Assembly (NCBI RefSeq): GCF_013391105.1
Contig: NZ_CP058335.1
Location: 3,472,001-3,536,000, forward strand
Reading direction: 5' to 3'
DNA length: 64,000 nt
DNA from: Natronomonas salina
Lineage (GTDB): Archaea; Halobacteriota; Halobacteria; Halobacteriales; Haloarculaceae
Of this stretch, positions 1 through 7,085 are shown piece after piece; the stretch's first letter is position 1; every line of letters starts with the position of its first letter. Below the pieces are notes generated by a model, which saw only the letters and a program-made list of their open reading frames with translations, ran no database searches and had not been told where the DNA came from. A program made the translations under genes and the position numbers.

Positions 1-114
1 GAGGACGATCTCTACTGGGGGTCGGGCCGGGCCGTCTGGAACAACGGCGGAGACACCATCTACGTCACCGACGACGCCGGCGAGACGGTGATCGAACACG
101 TGTACGACGGCTGA
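1..114 (+). CDS. C-terminal fragment of a lamin-tail-domain-like secreted protein (start outside window)
   Basis: This open frame runs in from the window edge and stops with TGA at 112-114, giving 37 residues. The visible part reads like the last strands of a lamin-tail (LTD) fold: an aromatic/small-residue strand, a VWNNGGD turn, then a TIYVTDDAGETV strand pair. Haloarchaea often place such domains at the C-terminus of secreted nucleases or surface proteins. The catalytic or anchoring part lies upstream, so the full function is unknown. The family call is inferred from motif shape only. Confidence 0.55.
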   Translation, partial: EDDLYWGSGRAVWNNGGDTIYVTDDAGETVIEHVYDG

Positions 115-198
115 TCGGCAGTTTCGACCCATATCGAACGCCGGCCCGGGCGCACGTCACCGAACGGTTCAAGAGCGTACCGGACGATCCGTTCCTTC

Positions 199-831
199 GT
201 GAAGTTCGGCGTCGACGAAGCCGGCAAGGGCCCCGTCCTGGGGTCGATGTTCGCCGCGGCCGTCAGGGCGCCCCTCGAGGCCCTCCCGGACGGCATCGAC
301 GACTCCAAGCGGCTCACCGACGCGACCCGCGAGGACCTCGCTGACCGGCTCCGCGCGGACGACCGCGTCGCCGTCGGCCTCGCGGAGATCACCCCCACCC
401 GCATCGACGACGGGAACATGAACGACCTCACGGTCGCCGCGCACGCGGAGGCGCTCTCGGCGGTCGTCGAGGTTGGCGACGCGGGCCTCTGTGACGCGGG
501 CGACGTCGACGCCGACCGGTTCGCCGCTCGCGTCGCCGAACGGGTGGACGCCGACGTGAATGTCGCCGCGGAACACGGTGCCGACGGTGCGGACGAACTC
601 GTCGGCGCCGCGAGCATCGTCGCCAAGAGCGCCCGGGAGCGACACGTCGTCGCGCTCAGCGAGGAGTTCGGCGACGTCGGCAGCGGCTACCCCAGCGACC
701 CGACGACCCGCGAGTTCCTCCGCGACCACGTCGAAAGGACGGGCGAACTCCCGGATTGCGCGCGGACCTCGTGGTCGACCTGCGACGACGTCCTCGCAGC
801 GGCAGAACAGTCCGCGCTCGGCGACTTCTGA
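199..831 (+). CDS. rnhB: Ribonuclease HII
   Basis: Endonuclease that cuts the RNA strand of RNA/DNA hybrids and single ribonucleotides in DNA, important in replication and repair. The 210-residue protein begins with GTG; the next residues carry the archaeal signature DEAGKGPVLG, where D6 and E7 are metal-binding acids. DSKRLT follows near residue 35, AASIVAK near 137 and GSGYPSDP near 165, all in the family order. The length fits archaeal RNase HII. There is no upstream ATG that keeps the DEAGKG motif at the N-terminus, which supports the GTG start. It stands alone, convergent with the dipeptide-epimerase-like gene. Confidence 0.95.
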   Translation: MKFGVDEAGKGPVLGSMFAAAVRAPLEALPDGIDDSKRLTDATREDLADRLRADDRVAVGLAEITPTRIDDGNMNDLTVAAHAEALSAVVEVGDAGLCDAGDVDADRFAARVAERVDADVNVAAEHGADGADELVGAASIVAKSARERHVVALSEEFGDVGSGYPSDPTTREFLRDHVERTGELPDCARTSWSTCDDVLAAAEQSALGDF

Positions 832-854
832 CGCGGTCGACCGGGAATCCTCGC

Positions 855-1889
855 CTACCGTGGTGTGGCGCCGGTCCCATGCTGGACGCTCTGTAGATCG
901 AACTGTCCTTCGGTCACCTCGATGCCGCCAAAGGAATCTGACTCGAGCAGCAGCGACCCGTCGAGGTCGGCGTAGTCGAGCAGCGGGAGCAGGTGGGCGG
1001 CACCGGCGATGGCGGCGTTCGTCTCGATCATGCAGCCGCACATCACCTCCAGCCCGTGAGCTCGCCCGGCGTGGATCAACTCCAGGGCCGGCGTGAGCCC
1101 GCCGGTCTTCATCAGCTTCAGGTTCGCGACGTCGCAGCGGTCGGCGACGGCCGGGACGTCGTCGGCGGTGAGGCAGGATTCGTCGGCGGCGATTGGCAGC
1201 GGCGAGCGCTCGTGGACGTGCCGGAGCCCCGACGGATTCTCGGCGGGCACCGGCTGCTCGACGAACTCGACGCCGTACTCGGCCAGCGCCTCGCACTTCC
1301 GGACGGCCTCCGTCGGCGTCCAGGCCTCGTTGGCGTCGACGCGCAGCGTCACGTCTGGGGCGACGGCGCGGATGGCCTCGACGATCCGCAGGTCGCGGTC
1401 GGTCCCGAGTTTCACCTTCAGAATCGGGTAGCCGGCGTCGGCGGCCTGGCGGGCCCGGCGGGTCATCGCCCGCGTGTCGTCGAGACCGACGGTGAACGAG
1501 GTCGGTGGACAGCCATCGGAATCGGCTGAGAGCCCGAGCAACCGGTAGACCGGCTGGTCGAGGAGCTTCCCGGCGAGGTCCCAGAGTGCGACGTCGACGG
1601 CGGCCTTCGCGGCCGGATTCTCCCTAGCTACCTCGTCCATCCGGTCGTGGATTTCGCGACGCGCGTGCGGGTCGCTGACGGACGCGACGACCTCGAGGAG
1701 CTCTGGCAGCAGCGCCTCGACCGTCGCCGCCGTCTCCCCGTAGTGCCGCGATGGCGCCGCCGCGCCGTAGCCGGTCTCCCCCTCGTGTTCGATCTCGACG
1801 ACGACGTTCTCGGTCGTAGTCGTCGTCCCGCGGGCGATGGTGAAGGGGACGTCCAGGGCCAGCTCGACCGTCTCGAAGCTCGGGTTCAT
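855..1889 (-). CDS. dgcA: Enolase-superfamily epimerase, likely N-acetyl-D-glutamate racemase DgcA
   Basis: The 344-residue protein has the muconate-lactonizing-enzyme/dipeptide-epimerase architecture: capping domain about 1-125, barrel after it. Visible catalytic parts are KVK at 158-160 (acid/base lysine), metal ligands in VDANEAW (D185), EQP (E211) and ADES (D236), a second lysine in NLKLMK (258-261) and CGCMIE near 284. By sequence alone it could be an L-Ala-D/L-Glu epimerase. The directly upstream DUF1611 gene, joined through a four-base ATGA overlap, matches the DgcN-DgcA pair described for D-glutamate use in marine bacteria and haloarchaea. There DgcA racemizes N-acetyl-D-Glu to N-acetyl-L-Glu. 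The substrate is inferred from context. Confidence 0.85.
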   Translation of the reverse strand: MNPSFETVELALDVPFTIARGTTTTTENVVVEIEHEGETGYGAAAPSRHYGETAATVEALLPELLEVVASVSDPHARREIHDRMDEVARENPAAKAAVDVALWDLAGKLLDQPVYRLLGLSADSDGCPPTSFTVGLDDTRAMTRRARQAADAGYPILKVKLGTDRDLRIVEAIRAVAPDVTLRVDANEAWTPTEAVRKCEALAEYGVEFVEQPVPAENPSGLRHVHERSPLPIAADESCLTADDVPAVADRCDVANLKLMKTGGLTPALELIHAGRAHGLEVMCGCMIETNAAIAGAAHLLPLLDYADLDGSLLLESDSFGGIEVTEGQFDLQSVQHGTGATPR

Positions 1890-2899
1890 AGTTGCTCGAT
1901 AAGCTCCTCGGCGCCGTCCCGGACCGGGTCGACCGCGGGGACGCCGATGGACTCCTCGTATGCCTCGATGGCCGCGTCGGCCTCGTCGTCGTCGAGTTCG
2001 TACGTGTTCAGCGCGCCGCCGAGCAGCTCCGCGGGCGCGACGTTCTCGGCGAGGTCGAGGTACCGGTCGGCCACCCGGCCGGGGTCGGGGATCGAGAAGG
2101 ACTCGTAGCCATGGATCGCCTCCCGGCCGGCCTCGTGGCAGAGGACGAGGTGGTCGGGCATCGCGCCGTGGAGGATGCCGCAGGTGACCGCGGAGTAGGC
2201 CGGGTGGAAGATGGAGCCCTGGCCCTCGACGAAGAGGTAGTCGTGCTCGTCGGCCCGCTCGACGAGCATCCGCTCGACGGCGCCGTTCGTGAAGTCGCTG
2301 ATCGTCCGGTCGATGGGGACGCCCCAGCCGGCGATCACGATGCCGGTCTGGCCGGTCGGGACGAACCCCGCGTCGAGGCCGGCCTCGCGGGCCGCCTCGA
2401 CCAGCTCCAGCGTCGTCGTCATCTTGCCGGTCGAGCAGTCCGTCCCGACCGTCAGGACGATCTCGCAGTCGAGGTCGCGAGCGACGCCGTCGGCGACGGT
2501 GAGGTCGTCCGGGGGCTTCCGGACGTCGCGCAGTTCGACGCCGTGCTCGTCGGCGAGGTTGCGGAACTCGGCGTCGTTCTCGAGGAAGTAGTGCAGCCCG
2601 GAGACGACGTCGGCGCCCTGCTCGATGGCGCCGCGGACGTCGGAACGCCAGGACTCGTCGAAGCCGCCGCCGATGGGGGCGATGCCGATGACGAGGGCGT
2701 CGAACGCGGGGGCGTCCTCGACGCCCTCGACGACGGGGACATCGTCGGCGTCGACGTCGGGCAGGTGGTCGCCGACGGTCGTGCCCGCCGAGTCGCGGTC
2801 GAGGACGGCGACGACCTCCTGGTCGCCGTACCGGAGGACACCGACCGCCGTCTTCGCGCGGTCCGGGAACTGCTCGTGGGCGAGGATCGCGATGCGCAT
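1886..2899 (-). CDS. dgcN: DUF1611 family protein, likely D-glutamate N-acetyltransferase DgcN
   Basis: 337 residues, DUF1611 family. The N-terminal part looks like a Rossmann-type domain. The C-terminal part starts with a P-loop-like GTDCSTGKMTTT near residue 155, followed by FVPTGQTGI, a DRTISDF stretch and VEGQGSIFHPAYS. The start chosen is the ATG at 2899 (MRIAILAHE), because upstream codons add a tail that does not resemble the fold. Overlap with the next gene is ATGA. Family members were formerly labelled NAD-dependent epimerase; work on DgcN shows acetyl-CoA-dependent N-acetylation of D-Glu. The pair probably forms a two-gene catabolic operon; the deacetylase that would finish the pathway is not nearby. 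Confidence 0.85.
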   Translation of the reverse strand: MRIAILAHEQFPDRAKTAVGVLRYGDQEVVAVLDRDSAGTTVGDHLPDVDADDVPVVEGVEDAPAFDALVIGIAPIGGGFDESWRSDVRGAIEQGADVVSGLHYFLENDAEFRNLADEHGVELRDVRKPPDDLTVADGVARDLDCEIVLTVGTDCSTGKMTTTLELVEAAREAGLDAGFVPTGQTGIVIAGWGVPIDRTISDFTNGAVERMLVERADEHDYLFVEGQGSIFHPAYSAVTCGILHGAMPDHLVLCHEAGREAIHGYESFSIPDPGRVADRYLDLAENVAPAELLGGALNTYELDDDEADAAIEAYEESIGVPAVDPVRDGAEELIEQL

Positions 2900-3080
2900 A
2901 CGCCCGGAGAGAGCGGCCGGCGGGATAAACACATCAGTTCGGCCCGCCGCCTTCTCTCGGTGACCGGGTTCCGGTACGTGACCGACCTGGTCGGATCGTC
3001 ACAACCAATCCCGAGTTCCCGTATCTTAATTGCAATTTCCAGGTGAACGTATTTATGGGGTGGTCGTGAGATGGTGATTG

Positions 3081-3099
3081 CTACCACATAACGTGGTAG
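3081..3099 (+). promoter_or_regulatory. Inverted repeat just upstream of the Tat-exported cyclase gene
   Basis: CTACCAC-ATAAC-GTGGTAG is a perfect 7-bp inverted repeat with a 5-nt centre, ending 6 nt before the ATG at 3106. A TATA-like stretch (GTATTTATGG, about 3049-3058) lies some 30 nt upstream. The repeat therefore sits at or just after the expected transcription start, a typical place for a repressor operator. A short RNA hairpin at the start codon is the alternative. Confidence 0.45.
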
Positions 3100-3105
3100 A
3101 CACCT

Positions 3106-4461
3106 ATGACCGACCATACCTGCGACCACGACGAGCAGCACGGAATCGACAGGCGGGGCTTCGTCCGAGGCTGTGGCGCCGCGATGGCACTCTCCGCGGC
3201 GGGCATCGGACCGGCTTCGTTCACCGCCTCGGCCCAGGCGGAGACAAACTACGGCGACGTCGGGGAGTTGCTCAATGACGCCCCCGACAACTGGGGTCGC
3301 TGGGGCGACGACGACGAACTCGGCGCGCTCAACCTGCTCGGAAGCGAGCAGGCCTTCGACGGGATGAAGGCCGCGATGCGAGGCGGGAGACGCGGCATCC
3401 AGACGTTCACGCTACAGGTCCCGCTCACGGGTGAGATAATCTTCGACCCGGCCGAAGCCGAACCCGACCCCACGTCGGAGACGGGCGATCCGGTGTTCCC
3501 GGGCCGCGCGCCGGCCCGTCGGAACAACGTTCAGGACGAGGGCTCCTATCGCGACGGCGAGGTGGAACCGCAGGCCGGGATGCGGTTCTCCGACGACCGC
3601 TTCATCAACGAGCTCTTCCTCCAGGGGACGACCCACGTCGACGCGCTCGCACACGCCTGGTACGCGGAACCCGACGACGGCGATGAGAGCCGCATCTACA
3701 ACGGGTTCGACGCCGCGACCACCGGGACGACGAAGCAGTTCGACCGGGCGGTCGAGAGCTGCGAGATCGAGGACGGCGAGCGGGTCCCCGTCGACGAGAC
3801 GCGCGGCCACGAACGCGCCGGCATCGGCGTCGCCGCCGACGAGGGCATCGTCGGACGCGCCGTCCTGCTGGACGTCGGTCGGGAACTGGGAGAGGACGGT
3901 CGACTCCCGCTCGGACACGGAATCACGTACGACGACCTCCAGGCGACGGCGGAGGCCCAGGGGACGCAGTTCCGAGAGCGGGATATCGTCTTCGTGCGGA
4001 CCGGAGCGATGGCCCGAACCCGCGACCCCGACCTCGAGTGGAGCCCGCTGACTGAGCCCGGGCTCGTCTACAGCGAGGAACTCGTCGAGTGGATCGCGGA
4101 GATGGACTTCCCCATGATCGGCGCCGACAACATCGCCGTCGAGAAGGTGATGCAGCGACACGAGGTCGACGGCGAGGAACAGACGTTCGTCATCCCGCTG
4201 CACGGCGCGCTCCTCCGGAACCTCGGCGTCTACCTCAACGAGATCCTGTGGCTCGACGACCTCGCCGAACAGTGCGCCTCGGACGGAATCTACGAGTTCC
4301 TCTACACCACCGCGCCGCTGAACGTCGAACGCTCCAGCGGCGCGCCCGTCAACCCCGTCGCCGTGAAGGCCACCGCGTCCGAATGCGAGGGTGAGACGGG
4401 CGGCCGGAGTGCCGACCGGCGTAGCCGGAGCGACGAGCCCGACGACCGAAGCGACGGGTAA
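3106..4461 (+). CDS. Tat-exported cyclase-family (kynurenine-formamidase-like) metal hydrolase
   Basis: A 451-residue protein of the PF04199 cyclase family. The N-terminus has a twin-arginine signal (DRRGFVRGCG, then a hydrophobic stretch ending near ASAQA at residue 45), so the enzyme is likely folded in the cytoplasm and exported. The family metal motif appears as GTTHVDALAHAW near residue 178, close to the usual HxGTHxDxPxH, and further conserved stretches include LPLGHGITYDDL and the near-C-terminal NVERSSGAPVNPVA. Members hydrolyse amides, esters or lactones; the substrate here is unknown. It is a single gene with its own promoter and a palindrome at the start. The last 25 residues are a charged Arg/Asp-rich tail unlike the domain. 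Confidence 0.8.
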   Translation: MTDHTCDHDEQHGIDRRGFVRGCGAAMALSAAGIGPASFTASAQAETNYGDVGELLNDAPDNWGRWGDDDELGALNLLGSEQAFDGMKAAMRGGRRGIQTFTLQVPLTGEIIFDPAEAEPDPTSETGDPVFPGRAPARRNNVQDEGSYRDGEVEPQAGMRFSDDRFINELFLQGTTHVDALAHAWYAEPDDGDESRIYNGFDAATTGTTKQFDRAVESCEIEDGERVPVDETRGHERAGIGVAADEGIVGRAVLLDVGRELGEDGRLPLGHGITYDDLQATAEAQGTQFRERDIVFVRTGAMARTRDPDLEWSPLTEPGLVYSEELVEWIAEMDFPMIGADNIAVEKVMQRHEVDGEEQTFVIPLHGALLRNLGVYLNEILWLDDLAEQCASDGIYEFLYTTAPLNVERSSGAPVNPVAVKATASECEGETGGRSADRRSRSDEPDDRSDG

Positions 4462-4504
4462 CGATCGCCGGTACGTTCTTTGGACTGGCCGCGAACGTTT
4501 CAAC

Positions 4505-5566
4505 ATGGTATCAGGTCGTGCGGGACTCGCCGTCGCGGCGGCGCTCCTGCTGGTCGGGGCCGGGGCCGCGACGCCGGCCGTCGCCGACGCGGACGACGAG
4601 TTCGCGGTCGTCCCGGCCGGCCAGCACGTCGAGGCGTCGGTCGACGACGGCGCCGCGGTCGAGTCGGCCCTCGTCGACGAACTGGACGTGGACCGGCGAG
4701 ACGTGCGGGCCGACGCCGACGCCAACACCGTCGAGGTACTCGTCGGCGACGTCTCGACGTCCGAGTTCGTCGATGCGCTCGACGCAGCTGGGATCGAGGC
4801 CAGCGAGAACGACGTCCGGGACCGACCCACCCTCGCGACAGTAGAGCGCTTCGGTTCTGTGCTCTCGACCCGTTACGAGTCCGCCGGGGTCGAAGCGAAC
4901 GTGACCGTCCGGGAGGACCGACTCGTCGTCAACCCCGGGGACGACGCCGAGACGGCGAAGGAACTGGCGTCGGTCCGCGGCGTCGAGCTGTGGGCGACGG
5001 TGCCGACCAAGGACGGCACCACTGCTGAGCTGGTGCTGACCGGCGACGACGTGGCGACGGTGGAATCGGTCCAGAAGTCCCAGGAGCGAGCGTACGTCCC
5101 CGTTGAGCTGACCGAGCCCGGCGCCGAATCGTTCCAGGCGTCGATGCAGGAGTACGGGTTTACACAGGCGGACGGCGTCGCCTGCGACTACGACGTCGAC
5201 GAACCGCTCGGCGCGAACCTCCAGGGGATGGACGCCGACGAGCGCTGCCTGCTGACCAGAGTCGGCGACGAGGTCGTCTACGCCTCCGGCGTCTCCACCG
5301 GCTTAGCCGAGAGCTTCCGGACCGGCGAGTTCGCCGCCGACCCGAAGCTACGTCTCGGGGCGCAGACGGAGGGGGACGCCGAGAAGATCGAACACCTCAC
5401 GCGGTCGGGGTCGCTGCCCGCGGAGACGACGGTGACCGCAACGGACGACGGCTCCCTCGCCGAGTCCGGTCGTGCGGTCACTAGCGACGGCGCCGGGTTC
5501 GGCCCGCTGGCGGCGCTGGCTGGCGTCGTGGGTGCGCTACTGCTGGCACGGGTCACTCGTCGATAG
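4505..5566 (+). CDS. Stand-alone SecD-ectodomain (P1)-like surface protein with signal peptide and PGF-CTERM-like anchor
   Basis: 353 residues. Residues 1-27 form a Sec-type signal peptide. The middle resembles the extracytoplasmic P1 region of archaeal SecD: YVPVELTEPGAESFQASM, an EYGF stretch, CLLTRVGDEVVYASGVSTGL, and an INLRSGALP-like HLTRSGSLPAE. The six-helix SecD membrane domain is absent. Instead the last 23 residues are GAGFGPLAALAGVVGALLLA followed by a basic end, like the PGF-CTERM signals processed by archaeosortase A. A surface protein derived from SecD is inferred; it could assist late folding or modulate Sec export. ATG 4505 was chosen because upstream codons precede the signal peptide without adding sense. 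Confidence 0.7.
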   Translation: MVSGRAGLAVAAALLLVGAGAATPAVADADDEFAVVPAGQHVEASVDDGAAVESALVDELDVDRRDVRADADANTVEVLVGDVSTSEFVDALDAAGIEASENDVRDRPTLATVERFGSVLSTRYESAGVEANVTVREDRLVVNPGDDAETAKELASVRGVELWATVPTKDGTTAELVLTGDDVATVESVQKSQERAYVPVELTEPGAESFQASMQEYGFTQADGVACDYDVDEPLGANLQGMDADERCLLTRVGDEVVYASGVSTGLAESFRTGEFAADPKLRLGAQTEGDAEKIEHLTRSGSLPAETTVTATDDGSLAESGRAVTSDGAGFGPLAALAGVVGALLLARVTRR

Positions 5567-5604
5567 TCGCCAAAGCGTACCGAGCGAGACGGTGCCGGTT
5601 CGGG

Positions 5605-6507
5605 TTACAGCCCGTAGAGCCGGACCGTCCAGAAGTCGTCGAAGGCGTCCGCGAGCGCGTCCTTCGGGTCGCCGGTCGCGTCGACGGCTGCCGTCGCGTC
5701 CGCGGTGACTCTCGCCTCCCCGTCGGCGTCGAACTCGCCGACGAGCCGGCGGTCGCCGACGACGTACAGCCGGTCTGCGTCGACGTCGGCCAGCGCGTCC
5801 TCGCACTTCTCGACGTGCGTGGCGATCTGCTCGTCGCGCAGGCGCTCGAACCGGGCCTGCGAGAACCCGCCCTTCGAGTGGTCGCTCTTGACGTCGGTCG
5901 TGAACCCCTCGTAGTCGACGCGTTCGTCGCTCTCGTAGACGCCGACGGCGAAGGTGTCCGAGCGGACCAGCGCGAACGCGAACCGCCCCGTCGGCTGGAG
6001 CCACGCGCGGTCTACACGGGGCGCGTCACCCCACTCGACGAACGGCTCCGGGTCGATGGGCGGGCGCGCGGCGACGGCCAGCAGACCGGCGTCGTCGGCC
6101 CAGACCAGACACGGCGCGGCCCGGTCGACGAGCGTGGCGCGGTCACCCAGTACGTCCGCGAGGTCCTCGGGGACGCCAGCCTCGACGTACGCCGACAGGA
6201 CGCTCTCGGGGTCGCTCTCGAATGACTCCAGCCGCGAGACGACGGATTCGAGCCGGCGGCCGCGGACCGACTCCTCGCGGCGGAACGCGAGGTCGGCGGT
6301 CTCCTCCCGCTCGGCGAGGCGGCCCTCCATCTCGGCGATGCGATCCTCCAGCCGGTTGACGCGCTCCTCGGCGTCCTGTCTGGCGCTGACGGCCTCGCTG
6401 CGCCGCTCGCTCTCGGCCTCGAGCTGGGCCGCCAGGCTGTCGCGCTCCTCCTCGAGGGCCTCGATGCGTTCCTTCAGTTCGGTCCGGCCGAGGAGGTCGT
6501 CGAGCAT
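5605..6507 (-). CDS. Vms1/Ankzf1-family (eRF1-like) peptidyl-tRNA hydrolase/release factor
   Basis: 300 residues. Residues 1-75 are a heptad-rich charged coiled coil. The rest matches the archaeal Vms1-like release-factor fold with the loop SDHSKGGFSQARF at 208-220; the GGFSQ element takes the place of the GGQ of eRF1. Eukaryotic Vms1 cleaves peptidyl-tRNA on stalled 60S subunits, so a ribosome-rescue role is likely here. No Zn finger or ankyrin part is present. The N-terminal coiled coil may bind the subunit or a partner. The start begins MLDDLLGRTEL, with only a short gap to the DUF5802 gene upstream, so both may share a transcript. Confidence 0.75.
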   Translation of the reverse strand: MLDDLLGRTELKERIEALEEERDSLAAQLEAESERRSEAVSARQDAEERVNRLEDRIAEMEGRLAEREETADLAFRREESVRGRRLESVVSRLESFESDPESVLSAYVEAGVPEDLADVLGDRATLVDRAAPCLVWADDAGLLAVAARPPIDPEPFVEWGDAPRVDRAWLQPTGRFAFALVRSDTFAVGVYESDERVDYEGFTTDVKSDHSKGGFSQARFERLRDEQIATHVEKCEDALADVDADRLYVVGDRRLVGEFDADGEARVTADATAAVDATGDPKDALADAFDDFWTVRLYGL

Positions 6508-6531
6508 CGGCGGACCGAGGGCGGGCCGGGC

Positions 6532-6888
6532 CTAAAATCCCGCGGCCCGCTCGGTGTTCGAGGGGTCGGCGTCGGTGGCCAGGCCGAGCAGCTGGCTCGC
6601 GCGGTCGGCCTTCGCGAGCAGGACCTCGCTGAGCGTCGGCGGATTGTCGACGCCGGTCGCCGACAGCGCCGCCTCCGGCAGGGCGACGGTCCCACCCGGG
6701 ACGTCGTCGGCCCCGTGGACGGGGACGTGGGCGGTGCCGATCTTCATGACTAGCGGTCCCGGGTGGTCGTCGTACAGTTCGTCGTTGACCTGCTCGTGTT
6801 GCTCGGCGTGCATCACTGCTCGGTCTCCTGCGTACGGCTCGACGTAGAGCCGCCCCAGGTAGTAGCTTCGGGAGAACGGTTCGAACAT
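6532..6888 (-). CDS. DUF5802 family protein
   Basis: A 118-residue soluble protein that begins MFEPFSRSYYLGRLYVEPY, a stretch typical of the haloarchaeal DUF5802 family. There is no signal or membrane segment, and the function is unknown. The start at 6888 was preferred over an upstream in-frame ATG (7011), because the extra 41 residues come from the neighbouring insertion-element end. It lies 24 nt upstream of the Vms1-like gene on the same strand, consistent with a two-gene operon. Confidence 0.75.
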   Translation of the reverse strand: MFEPFSRSYYLGRLYVEPYAGDRAVMHAEQHEQVNDELYDDHPGPLVMKIGTAHVPVHGADDVPGGTVALPEAALSATGVDNPPTLSEVLLAKADRASQLLGLATDADPSNTERAAGF

Positions 6889-6947
6889 GTCCGCTGGTTC
6901 CACGTTAGTGAGTAACACACATAAGGGTTGGCCGGGAATCATGAAAT

Positions 6948-6967
6948 GCCGCGCGGAAACCCGCGGC
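6948..6967 (+). repeat. Stem-loop at the upstream end of the tnpB element
   Basis: GCCGCG pairs with CGCGGC across an 8-nt loop. It is followed by CTTTTGCCGTGGGAG, which can itself fold with the preceding CGGC. Such stacked hairpins occur at the ends of IS200/IS605-family elements. This one also looks like the conserved 3' end of a TnpB guide-RNA scaffold, so it could be a remnant of another copy. Confidence 0.5.
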
Positions 6968-7055
6968 TTTTGCCGTGGGAGAAAATCCGTGGGGTTGATT
7001 CCGTTACACAAGGCGCAGCTGATGCCACAATCAACCTCCTACTGCCGAACGAATG

Positions 7056-7063
7056 TTTATAAA
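7056..7063 (+). promoter_or_regulatory. TATA box for tnpB
   Basis: TTTATAAA, the strongest TATA box in this area. Its centre lies about 26 nt before the GTG at 7086, which predicts a leaderless tnpB mRNA starting at that GTG and argues against the in-frame ATG at 7053, which would lie upstream of the promoter itself. Confidence 0.6.
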
Positions 7064-7085
7064 ACATCACCCACCCAGAGAAGGT

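Noticed and set aside
3412-4830. Minus-strand frame opposite the cyclase and SecD-like genes
   Set aside because: Low-complexity Ser/Thr/Arg then Val/Asp/Gly composition, no domain, and antisense to two genes with good signals.
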